In this document: piece by piece, positions 1 through 8,339 of the stretch
How the letters are laid out: every line of letters starts with the position of its first letter
How positions within the stretch are numbered: the stretch's first letter is position 1
Assembly: GCA_051208035.1 (NCBI GenBank)
Contig: JBPJFZ010000005.1
Span: 1-64,000 of the forward strand
DNA from: JACKOB01 sp024234575
GTDB lineage: Bacteria > Pseudomonadota > Gammaproteobacteria > Pseudomonadales > Oleiphilaceae
Direction of reading: 5' to 3'
Length of the DNA stretch: 64,000 nt
Made by a program: the position numbers and the translations under genes
Notes under the pieces: model-generated
What the model was told of the DNA's origin: nothing
What the model saw: the letters and a program-made list of their open reading frames with translations, nothing else
Database searches by the model: none

Positions 1-60
1 TTTAATCCCTTTGGCCGCCTCCTTTGCGAAAGCTTCAAGTTCTTTCTTGTTCATTTGCAT
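1..60 (-). CDS. IS256 family transposase, N-terminal fragment (partial)
   Basis: Only about 20 codons are visible, because the gene runs off the left edge. The start MNKKELEAFAKEAAKGIK is the typical N-terminus of mutator-type (IS256) DDE transposases. The ATG at 58-60 has AAGGA upstream at good spacing; a second ATG lies at 52-54. Catalytic residues are not in view, so it cannot be judged whether the gene is intact. Confidence 0.6.
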   Translation of the reverse strand, partial: MQMNKKELEAFAKEAAKGIK

Positions 61-127
61 CTGCCTATCCTTAATTCTCAATAGAGTAATTGTTGATAGG
101 CAGTTACACAAAATTAGTTACAGTCTC
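1..127 (-). mobile_element. End of an IS256-family insertion sequence (cut by window edge)
   Basis: The 5' end of a transposase gene (1-60, reading left) is preceded by a terminal-inverted-repeat-like sequence at 99-127. Read inward on the minus strand, that sequence begins GAGACTGTAACTAATTTTG, a form I recognise from IS256-group elements. Between the repeat and the gene, 61-69 and 95-103 form a 9-bp inverted repeat (ctgcctatc/gataggcag). The outer IS boundary is placed near 127. The other end and the target duplication are outside the window. Confidence 0.6.
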
Positions 128-195
128 TTTCCAGCATTAGTGATTGTTTTGATAGGTACTGTAACTCGGTCGTTTGGTGCCCAACCTACCTCCCA

Positions 196-1182
196 TCATG
201 TAATAATTTGCGGCAAAATTGAAATTCCAAGTTGCTCTCTAAATCTGGGGCTTAACTTGTCAATGCGGTTATACACCCAGTCAACGAACTGCTTACCCGT
301 CATGATTTGAATATTATTTTCTTTAGCAAGGTCAATCGTTGACTGACTTACGTCCCCTGTTGTGATAACCCATTTGTCATGATGCTCGTCATCGTCGATA
401 TCGATTAACTGTTTAACAGCATGCGAATTCGTCCTACCTTTATGGTGTTTAACTTGAACGTATACTCGATTCGAGGCCACAGGATCAACCCGCGAGGCAG
501 TTATATCAATGTCAGAAATACTCGAAGATTGATTTTTGGCTTCTATACGAGCGGTATAACCCTCTATTTCCAGTAATTCCTTTACTAGTTGCTCGAGGCC
601 ATATCCACCACCTTTTAGTGTTGTTTTGCCATCCACTATGTTTGACAGGAGTTGTTCTTTAAACGAATCTACAGCGGCATCCATTTTTTGCTGAAAAATA
701 CTGTCAAAGCACACTTTGTTGTTGGATTCTAATTGTTCAATATATGCAGAGATTTCTTCACTAAATTCATCTAAAGATGCATTGGTCATGCGGATTTTTA
801 ATCTGCTTTCCAATCCCTGAGAGAGTTTAGAACGAGGAATTTTGACTGCTCTACCATCACTATCTTTATAAAAGTCGACTTGCACTCGGTTTTCACCATA
901 TGGAACGCCTTCCCCGTAGCTCTTAGTACCTTCAACTTTGCCAATTACAATCGCTCTGTGTACGGGTACAACAACAATGTCGCTCTTTTCTAGATCAAAA
1001 AACCGCTTGATTTGATTTTTATATCTACCAACTTTAATTTCTTTTTCTTTAAAACATTGAAACAGTTCTTTAATAGATCCATACTTCGAAAAATCTACCT
1101 GTTTCCAGCCCCATCCAATCAAATTGTCCTTTACCAGCTCCTGCGGACTTCTCACAAGAACAATATTTGCGTCAGTAGTCAT
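196..1182 (-). CDS. Restriction endonuclease-like protein, Mrr-type nuclease domain
   Basis: A 328-residue protein with a probable two-domain layout. Residues 1-125 resemble the PUA/EVE-like base-reading domains found in modification-dependent nucleases (segment SDIVVVPVHRAIVIGKVEG at 67-85); this part is inferred. Residues 190-305 form an Mrr-type PD-(D/E)xK nuclease: GYGLEQLVKELLE, then D224-I-D226, then Q243-V-K245, the usual active-site layout. The likely role is cytoplasmic cleavage of modified foreign DNA (type IV restriction). It lies between an IS256 end and the integrase-linked genes, which fits accessory defence DNA. No methyltransferase is adjacent, so a classical type II pair is unlikely. 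ATG at 1180-1182. Confidence 0.75.
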   Translation of the reverse strand: MTTDANIVLVRSPQELVKDNLIGWGWKQVDFSKYGSIKELFQCFKEKEIKVGRYKNQIKRFFDLEKSDIVVVPVHRAIVIGKVEGTKSYGEGVPYGENRVQVDFYKDSDGRAVKIPRSKLSQGLESRLKIRMTNASLDEFSEEISAYIEQLESNNKVCFDSIFQQKMDAAVDSFKEQLLSNIVDGKTTLKGGGYGLEQLVKELLEIEGYTARIEAKNQSSSISDIDITASRVDPVASNRVYVQVKHHKGRTNSHAVKQLIDIDDDEHHDKWVITTGDVSQSTIDLAKENNIQIMTGKQFVDWVYNRIDKLSPRFREQLGISILPQIIT

Positions 1183-1254
1183 AACGTCACCTTTTCACTA
1201 TTTAATATATGCAATTTGCTGATTGTCTAAACTCTAGGTTACTTTTCTTATCAT

Positions 1255-1677
1255 TCAAGACTTCAACCTTTCCAAATACTTACCATAATGGGGGTCACTT
1301 GGAACGAGAGGCTTAATTATTGGTCCGTAAAGAGTTATTCTTTGATCAAGAACAGATAAACAACATGAGCGTACAATCCAAAAAGAACCTGTCGTTAAAT
1401 CAATTTTTCTAGGAAATGGCTCTTCCTCAAATATCTGGATGTCCAATTCGTACTGGTGACCGAAATCGTCTATTGCCAAGCACGTGATAGATCTATCTCT
1501 CTGCAGTTTTCCTCTTTGATTCTGGAAAAAATAACTAACGTGTAGAACTTTAACTGGTGCTGTAAACCAATTGACACCATCCAACTCTGCTTTTGCTTGC
1601 TCAGGTAAAGCGATAGGGCTGCTTAAACATAAAGGTGAAAGCCCTAAATATTTCAAAAAAGTGCGTTTGGTCAACAT
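1255..1677 (-). CDS. Uncharacterised protein with Tat-like N-terminus
   Basis: I do not recognise the family. The open frame extends to an ATG at 1828-1830 (191 aa), but that start would overlap the start of the divergent gene at 1822. I prefer the ATG at 1675-1677 (140 aa). It places TKRTFLKYLG at residues 3-12 followed by a moderately hydrophobic stretch and ALPEQAKA, which resembles a twin-arginine signal with a KR pair. An alternative ATG at 1768-1770 also exists. The rest (about residues 35-140) has scattered hydrophobic strands and no motif I can name. It would leave a 144-bp promoter region between the divergent genes. The start choice and export are inferences. Confidence 0.5.
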   Translation of the reverse strand: MLTKRTFLKYLGLSPLCLSSPIALPEQAKAELDGVNWFTAPVKVLHVSYFFQNQRGKLQRDRSITCLAIDDFGHQYELDIQIFEEEPFPRKIDLTTGSFWIVRSCCLSVLDQRITLYGPIIKPLVPSDPHYGKYLERLKS

Positions 1678-1821
1678 GAGACAGCGCCCCTTATCCAGTT
1701 TTAGTGTTAGCTCGTAACACCTTGGTGTTTTGCCATGTTTGTATGCTAGCGCTTCTAACCGACATAGCATGTCGCTTGCAGTTGATAATCTAACCTCATA
1801 ACAACTAAACAGGTTAATATC

Positions 1822-2976
1822 ATGCGACATTGGTCCTACTCTTTGTTAGAGGGTAGATCTGAGCAAATTGATAGCTCGGATCTTCAGCGAATAGCAATGG
1901 GCTTGTCGGAAACGTCAAGCTATGGAGTTATGGAAGCCGTTTTAATGTCTACGACGGTCTTAGAACAGCTCTGCATTTGGCAACATTTAAAAGAGATGCC
2001 CACCAATACGCGAGAACGTCAAAAGACCTATGTCCGTTGGCTGATTGCTGGAGGGCTTATTCTTGATGAATTAGTGGCCTGGCATGAATTTGTTTCATGG
2101 TGGCAGCAGGATGATCTACTTTTTGCGAAAATCAAAATTCCGCATGATTTACCGGTGAACGAAAAGTTATACCGATTAATTAGCCGGTACATTGAACAAC
2201 CTGCATCGGTGGATCGAATAGTACCTCCGCTACTGCCTAATGAGGCGACTAAGGATGAGTCGTCGTCATCCAAAAACAATCAATCCAGTAATGAGTTGAT
2301 GGATAAAAAAAATCATGCGCAGGAGATTCTTTTTAAGTTTCTGGAAACGAGCCGCTATGAAACCTCTAACCCCCTAAAGGTGGATAGATGGTTAGCATTG
2401 AAAGTCGCTCCACATGCGCACCAAATTGTGATCCTCGATGAGCTGTGCGCTATTGTCAATAATCCTGAAAAATACGATTGTTGGGCGAAGCGGTTAGTCG
2501 GAATAAACGAAGAAAAAACAGGTACTGTGGAAGGTAACGGCTCAGAAACGCCCGGTGCCAAACCGGCAATCAGTAAGAATTCAAAGCCTTGCTTCCATGA
2601 TGTGGCTGCTCTTGCCGAATATATCAGTATTCCCATTCCAACCATTAAAACCGTACTCAATAAAAACGGCCTACCAGAATCCCTCTTACTGCAGATAAAC
2701 GATTTTGTTTCGATTCCTGATAGTGCAATCCAGGCGTTGCTGAGAGAGGTCAGTTCAGATGCCGTCATTCGGGCTTTATTGATTTCCGGCACCTCACTAA
2801 AGCAGAAGTTCTTTTTGAACATGAGTGATCGGGCGGCCGCTCTCTTGACGGAGGAGATAACCCAGGCGGAAGCAGATTTGAAAAAAGGCGTCATTACAAA
2901 TGAAGATTGCAAAGCGGCTATCAGAGAGTTCGAAGCCACATGGCGAACCCTCAATGCGACAGGAAAGTATTTGTAA
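1822..2976 (+). CDS. FliG C-terminal-domain protein outside a flagellar locus
   Basis: A 384-residue protein. Residues about 292-350 match the FliG C-terminal motor domain: FVSIPDSAIQALLREV, then SLKQKFFLNMSDRAAALL, then EE. In E. coli FliG (from memory) the torque residues are K264, R281, D288 and D289. Here the Arg of DRAAA is kept, the Asp pair is Glu-Glu, and the Lys is replaced by Leu. A second similar segment, FHDVAALAEYISIPIPTIKTVL, lies just upstream (about 254-275), so the domain may be duplicated. Residues 1-150 are helical with several Trp and unrecognised, followed by a Ser/Asn-rich linker (about 150-165). AGG lies nine bases before the ATG. The sirtuin gene follows 55 bp downstream on the same strand. 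No flagellar gene is in the window. Confidence 0.65.
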   Translation: MRHWSYSLLEGRSEQIDSSDLQRIAMGLSETSSYGVMEAVLMSTTVLEQLCIWQHLKEMPTNTRERQKTYVRWLIAGGLILDELVAWHEFVSWWQQDDLLFAKIKIPHDLPVNEKLYRLISRYIEQPASVDRIVPPLLPNEATKDESSSSKNNQSSNELMDKKNHAQEILFKFLETSRYETSNPLKVDRWLALKVAPHAHQIVILDELCAIVNNPEKYDCWAKRLVGINEEKTGTVEGNGSETPGAKPAISKNSKPCFHDVAALAEYISIPIPTIKTVLNKNGLPESLLLQINDFVSIPDSAIQALLREVSSDAVIRALLISGTSLKQKFFLNMSDRAAALLTEEITQAEADLKKGVITNEDCKAAIREFEATWRTLNATGKYL

Positions 2977-3031
2977 AGGCGCAAATCATCTGATTTTTTA
3001 ATTTCTTCTGAGAAAACTGAGGTCTAGTAAT

Positions 3032-3799
3032 ATGAGTAACGAAGTAATCGAGTTAATGACGCAGCTAAAAAACAAGGTGGGCCAGGTGAAAAATGTTTGC
3101 GTGCTGACCGGTTCTGGCGTTTCCGCAGAAAGTGGTATCCCAACTTTTCGCGGGACGGAAAAGAGTCTGTGGTCGAAACATAATGTACTTGATATGGCCA
3201 CAAGCGAAGGATTCAGAAAGGACCCCTCTTTAGTTTGGGCGTGGTATGAATGGCGACGACGAGTTATTCGGCAATCCACACCGAATGCTGCACATCATTC
3301 TCTAGCAAAGATGGCAACCTTAGCAAACAAGCTTACTTTGATCACCCAAAATGTCGATGACTTACACGAACGAGCAGGTAGCGATGATGTTATTCACGTG
3401 CATGGTGAAATTATGAAGTCAAAATGCTTTGTTTGTCACCGTGATCAAGCGCATGAAACGGACCTAGAGTCAGCTATTTACCATCGAATCGAGCCGCCCA
3501 TATGTGCTCATTGTGGCGGATATGTTCGGCCAAAAGTTGTATGGTTTTATGAATCTCTCTGTGAGGAGAAATGGAGCCAAGCAACCAAAGCAGCGGAAAC
3601 ATGCGATCTATTCTTGTGCATAGGAACATCGGGAGAGGTCATGCCAGCAGCTTCATTGCCTGAGCTAGCCAAGCAAAAAGGTGCCATGGTTGTGCAAATA
3701 AATCCCGAGCCCAATGATATTGATGATTTTGCGGATTTCAACTTCCACCAAAATGCGGCAGAGTTTATGCCTCGTTTGCTGGAATTGTTATTCGTTTAA
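3032..3799 (+). CDS. Sir2-family NAD-dependent protein deacylase (sirtuin)
   Basis: A 255-residue single-domain sirtuin that would remove acyl groups from lysines using NAD. The NAD-binding segment GSGVSAESGIPTFRG (27-41) has Ser in place of the usual Ala. TQNVDDLHERAG (105-116) precedes the catalytic His124 in HVHGE. Four zinc cysteines are present: C132, C135, C158, C161. WYEWRR carries Y72-x-x-R75, the pair typical of class III sirtuins with desuccinylase-type activity, so negatively charged acyl groups are plausible substrates. A GAGG-like site precedes the ATG. It follows the FliG-domain gene by 55 bp and may be co-transcribed. It is a housekeeping-type zinc sirtuin rather than the zinc-free SIR2 of ThsA-like defence proteins. 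Confidence 0.88.
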   Translation: MSNEVIELMTQLKNKVGQVKNVCVLTGSGVSAESGIPTFRGTEKSLWSKHNVLDMATSEGFRKDPSLVWAWYEWRRRVIRQSTPNAAHHSLAKMATLANKLTLITQNVDDLHERAGSDDVIHVHGEIMKSKCFVCHRDQAHETDLESAIYHRIEPPICAHCGGYVRPKVVWFYESLCEEKWSQATKAAETCDLFLCIGTSGEVMPAASLPELAKQKGAMVVQINPEPNDIDDFADFNFHQNAAEFMPRLLELLFV

Positions 3800-3815
3800 T
3801 TTAATTGACAAACGG

Positions 3816-3835
3816 GGGGCATACAAAAATGCCCC
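3816..3835. terminator. Hairpin between convergent sirtuin and integrase genes
   Basis: GGGGCAT (3816-3822) pairs with ATGCCCC (3829-3835) around a six-base loop, between two genes that end towards each other. Neither side has a long T run, so termination efficiency is uncertain. It could serve both strands. Confidence 0.5.
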
Positions 3836-3864
3836 GCCAGCCTTTGATGTTGTATACAGCCTAG

Positions 3865-5205
3865 TCAATCCATAATCAATCCATCCAAATGATCAGCCCA
3901 TTTCTGCAACCATTCCCTACACTCCGGCTCATAGCGGTGCAAATCATAAGTTCCTTCTATTCCTTTTCTTGAATGACCCAATATTGCCTCAGCAACCTCA
4001 CTTCTGCACCCTAACCTAGATAACCCGGTTCTCACTGTTCGTCTCAGATCATGTGGTGACCAATCTTCCATATTTTCTGGCCATATTTGGTGCTTTTTAT
4101 ATGTAACGCCATTTTTTAATTTATCAGCGTTCTTTAAATGCCACTTTGTTTCCGTCAAAGATTTCTGCTGGATAGGCATTTTGGTTCGGGTAGAAGGGAA
4201 TAAATAAGTGTCAGTAATCAGCCGTAATTGCTTAAGAAAGTCTACAGCCTGAGAAGGTAGCTGAACGTAACGCTGCGCACCGTTTTTCGAATCGCGCATA
4301 TGCCAGGTTGCCTTATCTAGATCGATATCTCGCCACTCGGCTTCGCAAACCTCACCCGTTCTACATCCTGTCCAAAGCGTAAAGCGCAATACGTTTTTTT
4401 GCGTCACCGAAAATCCAGAGCCAGGAAGCCACCTTAAAACTTCAGCTATCTCTTTATCAGACAGCACCCGTTTACCGCGTTGCGAAGTCAATCTTACTCT
4501 AGCTTGCTTCAAACTAGACTTTGCCAATAACGCAGGGTTAGCAAATTCATCATCAAACTTTTCAAGACCGATGGCATATTCATAGGCGGCAGAGAGCTCT
4601 CTCAATACATTTCCCGCCTGGACATTTGCACCGCGCCCTACGATTTCCATGATCATCTCAACGACTTGCTTTCGAGTTACCTCGGATGCCGGTATATTAC
4701 CTAGATCTTTTACGGCGTCACCGTATAACGTTCTCCGAGTCTCTGCCTGCCCTTTGGGCTTCCGGGCCCCAGCAATTCTTTTTTTCTCGCCAGGGTTTCT
4801 AGGATCCTCTACATACCTATCCTCTATAAAGCCAGAAAGATACAACTCAACCAAGTCAGTCACAGTGAAAGATTTTATTTCCTTTTCCCTGACTAAAGCC
4901 TCTTGCTGCAATTTCTGTTGCTGCCTGTCTCTTTGCTTTTGTGCTTTTGGACAAACTCCCGATTTACGTAAAACCTTTAACTCTTGTAGCTGAAGACGCG
5001 CTTCCGCAAGACTGGTACTCGGATAATTTCCAATCTTCACCTGTACAAGGTTGCCTGTCTCAGGACTCCTGTAACGATAAAAAAAGGTCTTAGTACCACC
5101 GGCTTCACATTTGACTCTTAAACCAGCATTTTCCCCTGAATCCGATTTAACTTTGTCTCCAGGTTTCATTGATTCTATAGCTCTTGCAGATAGCGATTTT
5201 TTCAT
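3865..5205 (-). CDS. Tyrosine recombinase/integrase, P4 type (DUF4102 N-terminus)
   Basis: A 446-residue site-specific recombinase. The N-terminal about 90 residues match the DUF4102 arm-binding domain (MKKSLSARAIESMKPGDKV, then YRYRSPETGN and KIGNYPSTSLAEAR). A central core-binding domain follows, then the catalytic domain with R282 (TGCRTGE), H385-x-x-R388 (HDLRR), H411 (LGHSRKG) and the nucleophile Y420. All catalytic residues are present, so the enzyme looks active. The gene reads left with its 5' end towards mutS, the usual orientation when the attachment site sits just upstream. The DNA at 5337-5407 carries repeats consistent with that. It marks the right edge of an accessory segment; no tRNA gene is visible beside it. 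Confidence 0.92.
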   Translation of the reverse strand: MKKSLSARAIESMKPGDKVKSDSGENAGLRVKCEAGGTKTFFYRYRSPETGNLVQVKIGNYPSTSLAEARLQLQELKVLRKSGVCPKAQKQRDRQQQKLQQEALVREKEIKSFTVTDLVELYLSGFIEDRYVEDPRNPGEKKRIAGARKPKGQAETRRTLYGDAVKDLGNIPASEVTRKQVVEMIMEIVGRGANVQAGNVLRELSAAYEYAIGLEKFDDEFANPALLAKSSLKQARVRLTSQRGKRVLSDKEIAEVLRWLPGSGFSVTQKNVLRFTLWTGCRTGEVCEAEWRDIDLDKATWHMRDSKNGAQRYVQLPSQAVDFLKQLRLITDTYLFPSTRTKMPIQQKSLTETKWHLKNADKLKNGVTYKKHQIWPENMEDWSPHDLRRTVRTGLSRLGCRSEVAEAILGHSRKGIEGTYDLHRYEPECREWLQKWADHLDGLIMD

Positions 5206-5336
5206 AGGTCTGATAATCTTTCGCGCTAAATAAATGGCCGTTTTTCAAATACACCTATCTTTAGTTTCGATATAAAAGATAGAGAAGCCCGACACCAAAA
5301 GTATAACTTTTTACATCACACACACTGTAGCACTTA

Positions 5337-5360
5337 AAAAGCTACACTAAAAGCTACACT
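5337..5360. repeat. Tandem 12-bp direct repeat upstream of integrase
   Basis: The sequence aaaagctacact occurs twice without a gap (5337-5348 and 5349-5360), with a related ggtacact at 5369-5376. Short tandem repeats beside an integrase start are commonly arm-type integrase or excisionase sites. That role is inferred. Confidence 0.6.
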
Positions 5361-5377
5361 TTTATTTTGGTACACTT

Positions 5378-5407
5378 TGGATTCGGTTGGACTTCGCTGG
5401 ATCTAAC
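5378..5407. other. Candidate att core: three 10-bp TGGA-phased units
   Basis: Units beginning TGGATTCGGT (5378), TGGACTTCGC (5388) and TGGATCTAAC (5398) follow each other with exact 10-bp phasing, immediately right of the integrase-side repeats and 55 bp before mutS. This could be the crossover region at the chromosome junction. The partner copy would lie left of the window, so the assignment is untested. Confidence 0.35.
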
Positions 5408-5461
5408 CACGAAACAAATACGACAATAACACACTGTTTTTATTAAGATAAAACAACATAA

Positions 5462-8080
5462 ATGACAAAAAAACCAGAAAATACAGCAACACAAATACCT
5501 GCTCACACCCCAATGATGCAACAGTATCTTAAGCTAAAAGCTCAACACCCAAAGGACATGCTTTTTTATCGCATGGGCGATTTTTATGAATTATTCTTCG
5601 ACGATGCCAAAAAAGCGGCCGAGCTGTTGGATATAACGCTAACTGCAAGGGGCCAATCGGCTGGACAACCCATTCCTATGGCAGGGCTACCATTTCACGC
5701 CGCCGAAAGTTATGTGGCCAGACTGGTCAGGCTTGGCCAATCCATCGCAATCTGCGAGCAAATAGGCGACCCCGCCACCAGCAAAGGCCCTGTCGAAAGA
5801 CAAGTGGTGCGAGTCATCACGCCTGGCACCCTCACCGATGAAGCTTTTCTTGACGAAAAAAGGGATAACCTTATCGCGGCGATACATTTTCGCGAAAATC
5901 AGTTCGGTATTGCGTTTTTGGATATCAGCTGTGGTCGCTTTTGCGTTATGGAAGTTAAAACCGAAGATGCCCTGGCCAGTGAGCTCCAGCGACTTTTACC
6001 TTCTGAGCTACTGATCAGTGAGTCATTTCCTTTTACAACATTGGTCGATAGTTTTAGCGGCATCAGACGACAACCAGAGTGGAGTTTTGATATCGAGAGC
6101 AGCCGTCGACTGCTTACGCAACAGTTTCAAACCCGCGACCTTAGTGGCTTTGATTGTGACGATCTGTCTCTCGCTTTATGTGCTGCAGGCTGTTTACTGC
6201 AATACGTGAAAGATACGCAAAGAGGTGCGCTCCCTCATATCAATACGCTATCTCGCGAACGTCGCGAGGAAACAGTAATTCTGGATATGGCATCCCGTCG
6301 AAACCTGGAAATCGATGTCAATCTTATGGGGGAAACCAAGCATACCTTGGCCTGGGTGATGGATAAAACCAGCACAGCAATGGGCAGCCGCATGCTGCGC
6401 CGCTGGCTCAACCGCCCAATTCGTTGCAGAACCGAGCTAAGTCAACGGCAGGAGACGGTTAGTAATCTGGTAGCTGACTACCATTACGAATCTCTGCTCG
6501 AAACCCTTAAACACATTGGTGATATCGAGCGAATTCTTAGCCGTATCGCCCTAAAATCTGCACGCCCCCGTGACCTGGCAAGACTGAGGGATTCCCTCGA
6601 TTCTCTGCCCTCACTTCAGCAACAGCTGGCACTGATACCCGGTGAATATCTCTCAGGGCTCGCCAGAAAAATTGGTGTGCATCCCGCACTGGTGACATTG
6701 CTCAGCAATGCCATCATAGATAACCCTCCCGTAGTTATTCGCGAAGGAGGTGTCATCAAACCCGGGTTTGATAATGAACTGGACGAACTGCGTGCGCTGA
6801 GTGAAAACGCTGGCGAGTTTTTAGTTAAACTTGAGATACAAGAGAAAGAGCGCACAGGTATCGCATCATTAAAAGTGGGTTATAACCGCGTCCACGGCTA
6901 TTTTATCGAGATAAGTAAAGGTCAGGCAGATCAGGCACCTACAGAATATATACGACGACAAACCCTGAAAAATGCCGAACGGTTTATAACACCAGAGTTA
7001 AAAGCATTTGAAGATAAAGCGTTAAGCAGTAAAAGCCGTGCTTTAAGCCGCGAAAAGCATCTTTATGAAGAACTGATAGACACGCTTTGCGACAGTCTCG
7101 AGCCATTAAAGCAAACCGCCACAGCCGTTGCTGAATTGGATGTACTCAATAATTTTGCTGAACGCGCCCAAGCCCTTAACCTCAACCGTCCAGAATTAGT
7201 CACCGAAAACCGTCTTGAAATTGCTGGCGGGAGACATCCAGTCATTGAACAACTGCTGGATACGCCATTTGTGCCCAATGATTTGCACCTTGATGCAGAC
7301 AAGCAGATGCTTATTATTACTGGCCCGAACATGGGAGGTAAATCAACTTATATGCGCCAAACCGCGCTAATTACTCTGCTAGCGCATACAGGTAGTTTCG
7401 TACCTGCTGAAAGAGCGGTGATTGGCACGATTGATCGCATTTTTACACGCATGGGTTCATCCGATGATATCGCCGGCGGCCGCTCTACATTTATGGTTGA
7501 GATGACCGAAACCGCCAATATTCTTAATAATGCCACGTCCTCAAGCCTTGTTCTAATGGACGAAGTGGGAAGAGGCACCAGCACCTTTGATGGTCTATCG
7601 CTAGCCTGGTCTGCTGCAGAGCATTTGGCCCGCCACACGCACTCGTTTACGTTATTTGCGACTCATTATTTCGAGATGACAGCGCTACCTGAAACACTTA
7701 AGAATGTCGCCAACGTCCATTTAACAGCCACCGAGCACGAGGACTCCATTATCTTTCTGCACTCTGTGCATCAGGGGCCTGCTAGCAAAAGCTACGGTCT
7801 GCAGGTTGCCAAGCTTGCCGGAGTACCTCATAGCGTGATCAATCAGGCAAAACAGCAGCTGCAAAAACTTGAAAATGCCGCAAACATCCCAACGAAGCAA
7901 AAAGGAAAAGCAGTATACGAAGCAGCCTCTGCAACGTTTGCCCAAGGAGACATGTTTGCCAGCCTTGAACCAACAGAAACTGAGAAGGAACTGCTGGCGC
8001 TCGATACAGACAACATGACACCGCTTGCCGCGCTGACTTTACTCTACAAGCTAAAGTCCCAGCTTGCCAAAAATCATTAA
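5462..8080 (+). CDS. mutS: DNA mismatch repair protein MutS
   Basis: Recognises mismatches and small loops and recruits MutL. It is 872 residues, close to the usual 850-880. The mismatch-reading Phe-x-Glu motif is at F41-x-E43 within GDFYELFF. The connector, lever and clamp regions follow. The ATPase has Walker A GPNMGGKST near residues 621-629, Walker B and signature DEVGRGTSTFDG near 700, and the helix-turn-helix dimer region after about 780. The C-terminal tail (SQLAKNH end) includes the tetramer-forming segment. It lies just right of the integrated element, with 256 bp of DNA between. The ribosome site before the ATG is weak. In relatives mutS often lies near cinA/recA, so the element may sit in that gap. 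Confidence 0.97.
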   Translation: MTKKPENTATQIPAHTPMMQQYLKLKAQHPKDMLFYRMGDFYELFFDDAKKAAELLDITLTARGQSAGQPIPMAGLPFHAAESYVARLVRLGQSIAICEQIGDPATSKGPVERQVVRVITPGTLTDEAFLDEKRDNLIAAIHFRENQFGIAFLDISCGRFCVMEVKTEDALASELQRLLPSELLISESFPFTTLVDSFSGIRRQPEWSFDIESSRRLLTQQFQTRDLSGFDCDDLSLALCAAGCLLQYVKDTQRGALPHINTLSRERREETVILDMASRRNLEIDVNLMGETKHTLAWVMDKTSTAMGSRMLRRWLNRPIRCRTELSQRQETVSNLVADYHYESLLETLKHIGDIERILSRIALKSARPRDLARLRDSLDSLPSLQQQLALIPGEYLSGLARKIGVHPALVTLLSNAIIDNPPVVIREGGVIKPGFDNELDELRALSENAGEFLVKLEIQEKERTGIASLKVGYNRVHGYFIEISKGQADQAPTEYIRRQTLKNAERFITPELKAFEDKALSSKSRALSREKHLYEELIDTLCDSLEPLKQTATAVAELDVLNNFAERAQALNLNRPELVTENRLEIAGGRHPVIEQLLDTPFVPNDLHLDADKQMLIITGPNMGGKSTYMRQTALITLLAHTGSFVPAERAVIGTIDRIFTRMGSSDDIAGGRSTFMVEMTETANILNNATSSSLVLMDEVGRGTSTFDGLSLAWSAAEHLARHTHSFTLFATHYFEMTALPETLKNVANVHLTATEHEDSIIFLHSVHQGPASKSYGLQVAKLAGVPHSVINQAKQQLQKLENAANIPTKQKGKAVYEAASATFAQGDMFASLEPTETEKELLALDTDNMTPLAALTLLYKLKSQLAKNH

Positions 8081-8339
8081 GTCTATGTCCGTGTTAAAGA
8101 GAGCAAAGAGGCAATAAGCGTTCTATTTAGCGAACAGCCGCAGAATTTTAACTGTATTTTCTGGTTTAGCTTGCCTGCTATACAGGCTATGCCTAAAATA
8201 CGCACCTAGAATTTTCTGATGAATCCAATCCGGAAAATGCGAACTGGTTTTTGCGTTGCGATAGCACTTAGCATTTTTACGTTACATTTTGACATGTCTG
8301 CTCTAAAACGCAGGCGAAAGCGATGATGGGAGTAAACCA

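Noticed and set aside
1678..1821. Possible integron attC-like sequence (gttagc...gtaac, atctaac)
   Set aside because: Core-site consensus fits only on one side and there is no integron integrase or cassette array.
2355..2984. 209-codon open frame antisense to the FliG-domain gene
   Set aside because: Complementary to a gene with recognisable FliG-C motifs; Ser/Phe-rich shadow composition and no ribosome site.
3032..3799. Sirtuin as a SIR2 anti-phage effector
   Set aside because: It is a stand-alone zinc-cysteine sirtuin with deacylase motifs and lacks the fused domains of ThsA, DSR or HerA-SIR2 systems.
5206..5461. tRNA or tmRNA end as integrase target
   Set aside because: No cloverleaf or CCA-ending sequence could be built from this stretch on either strand.
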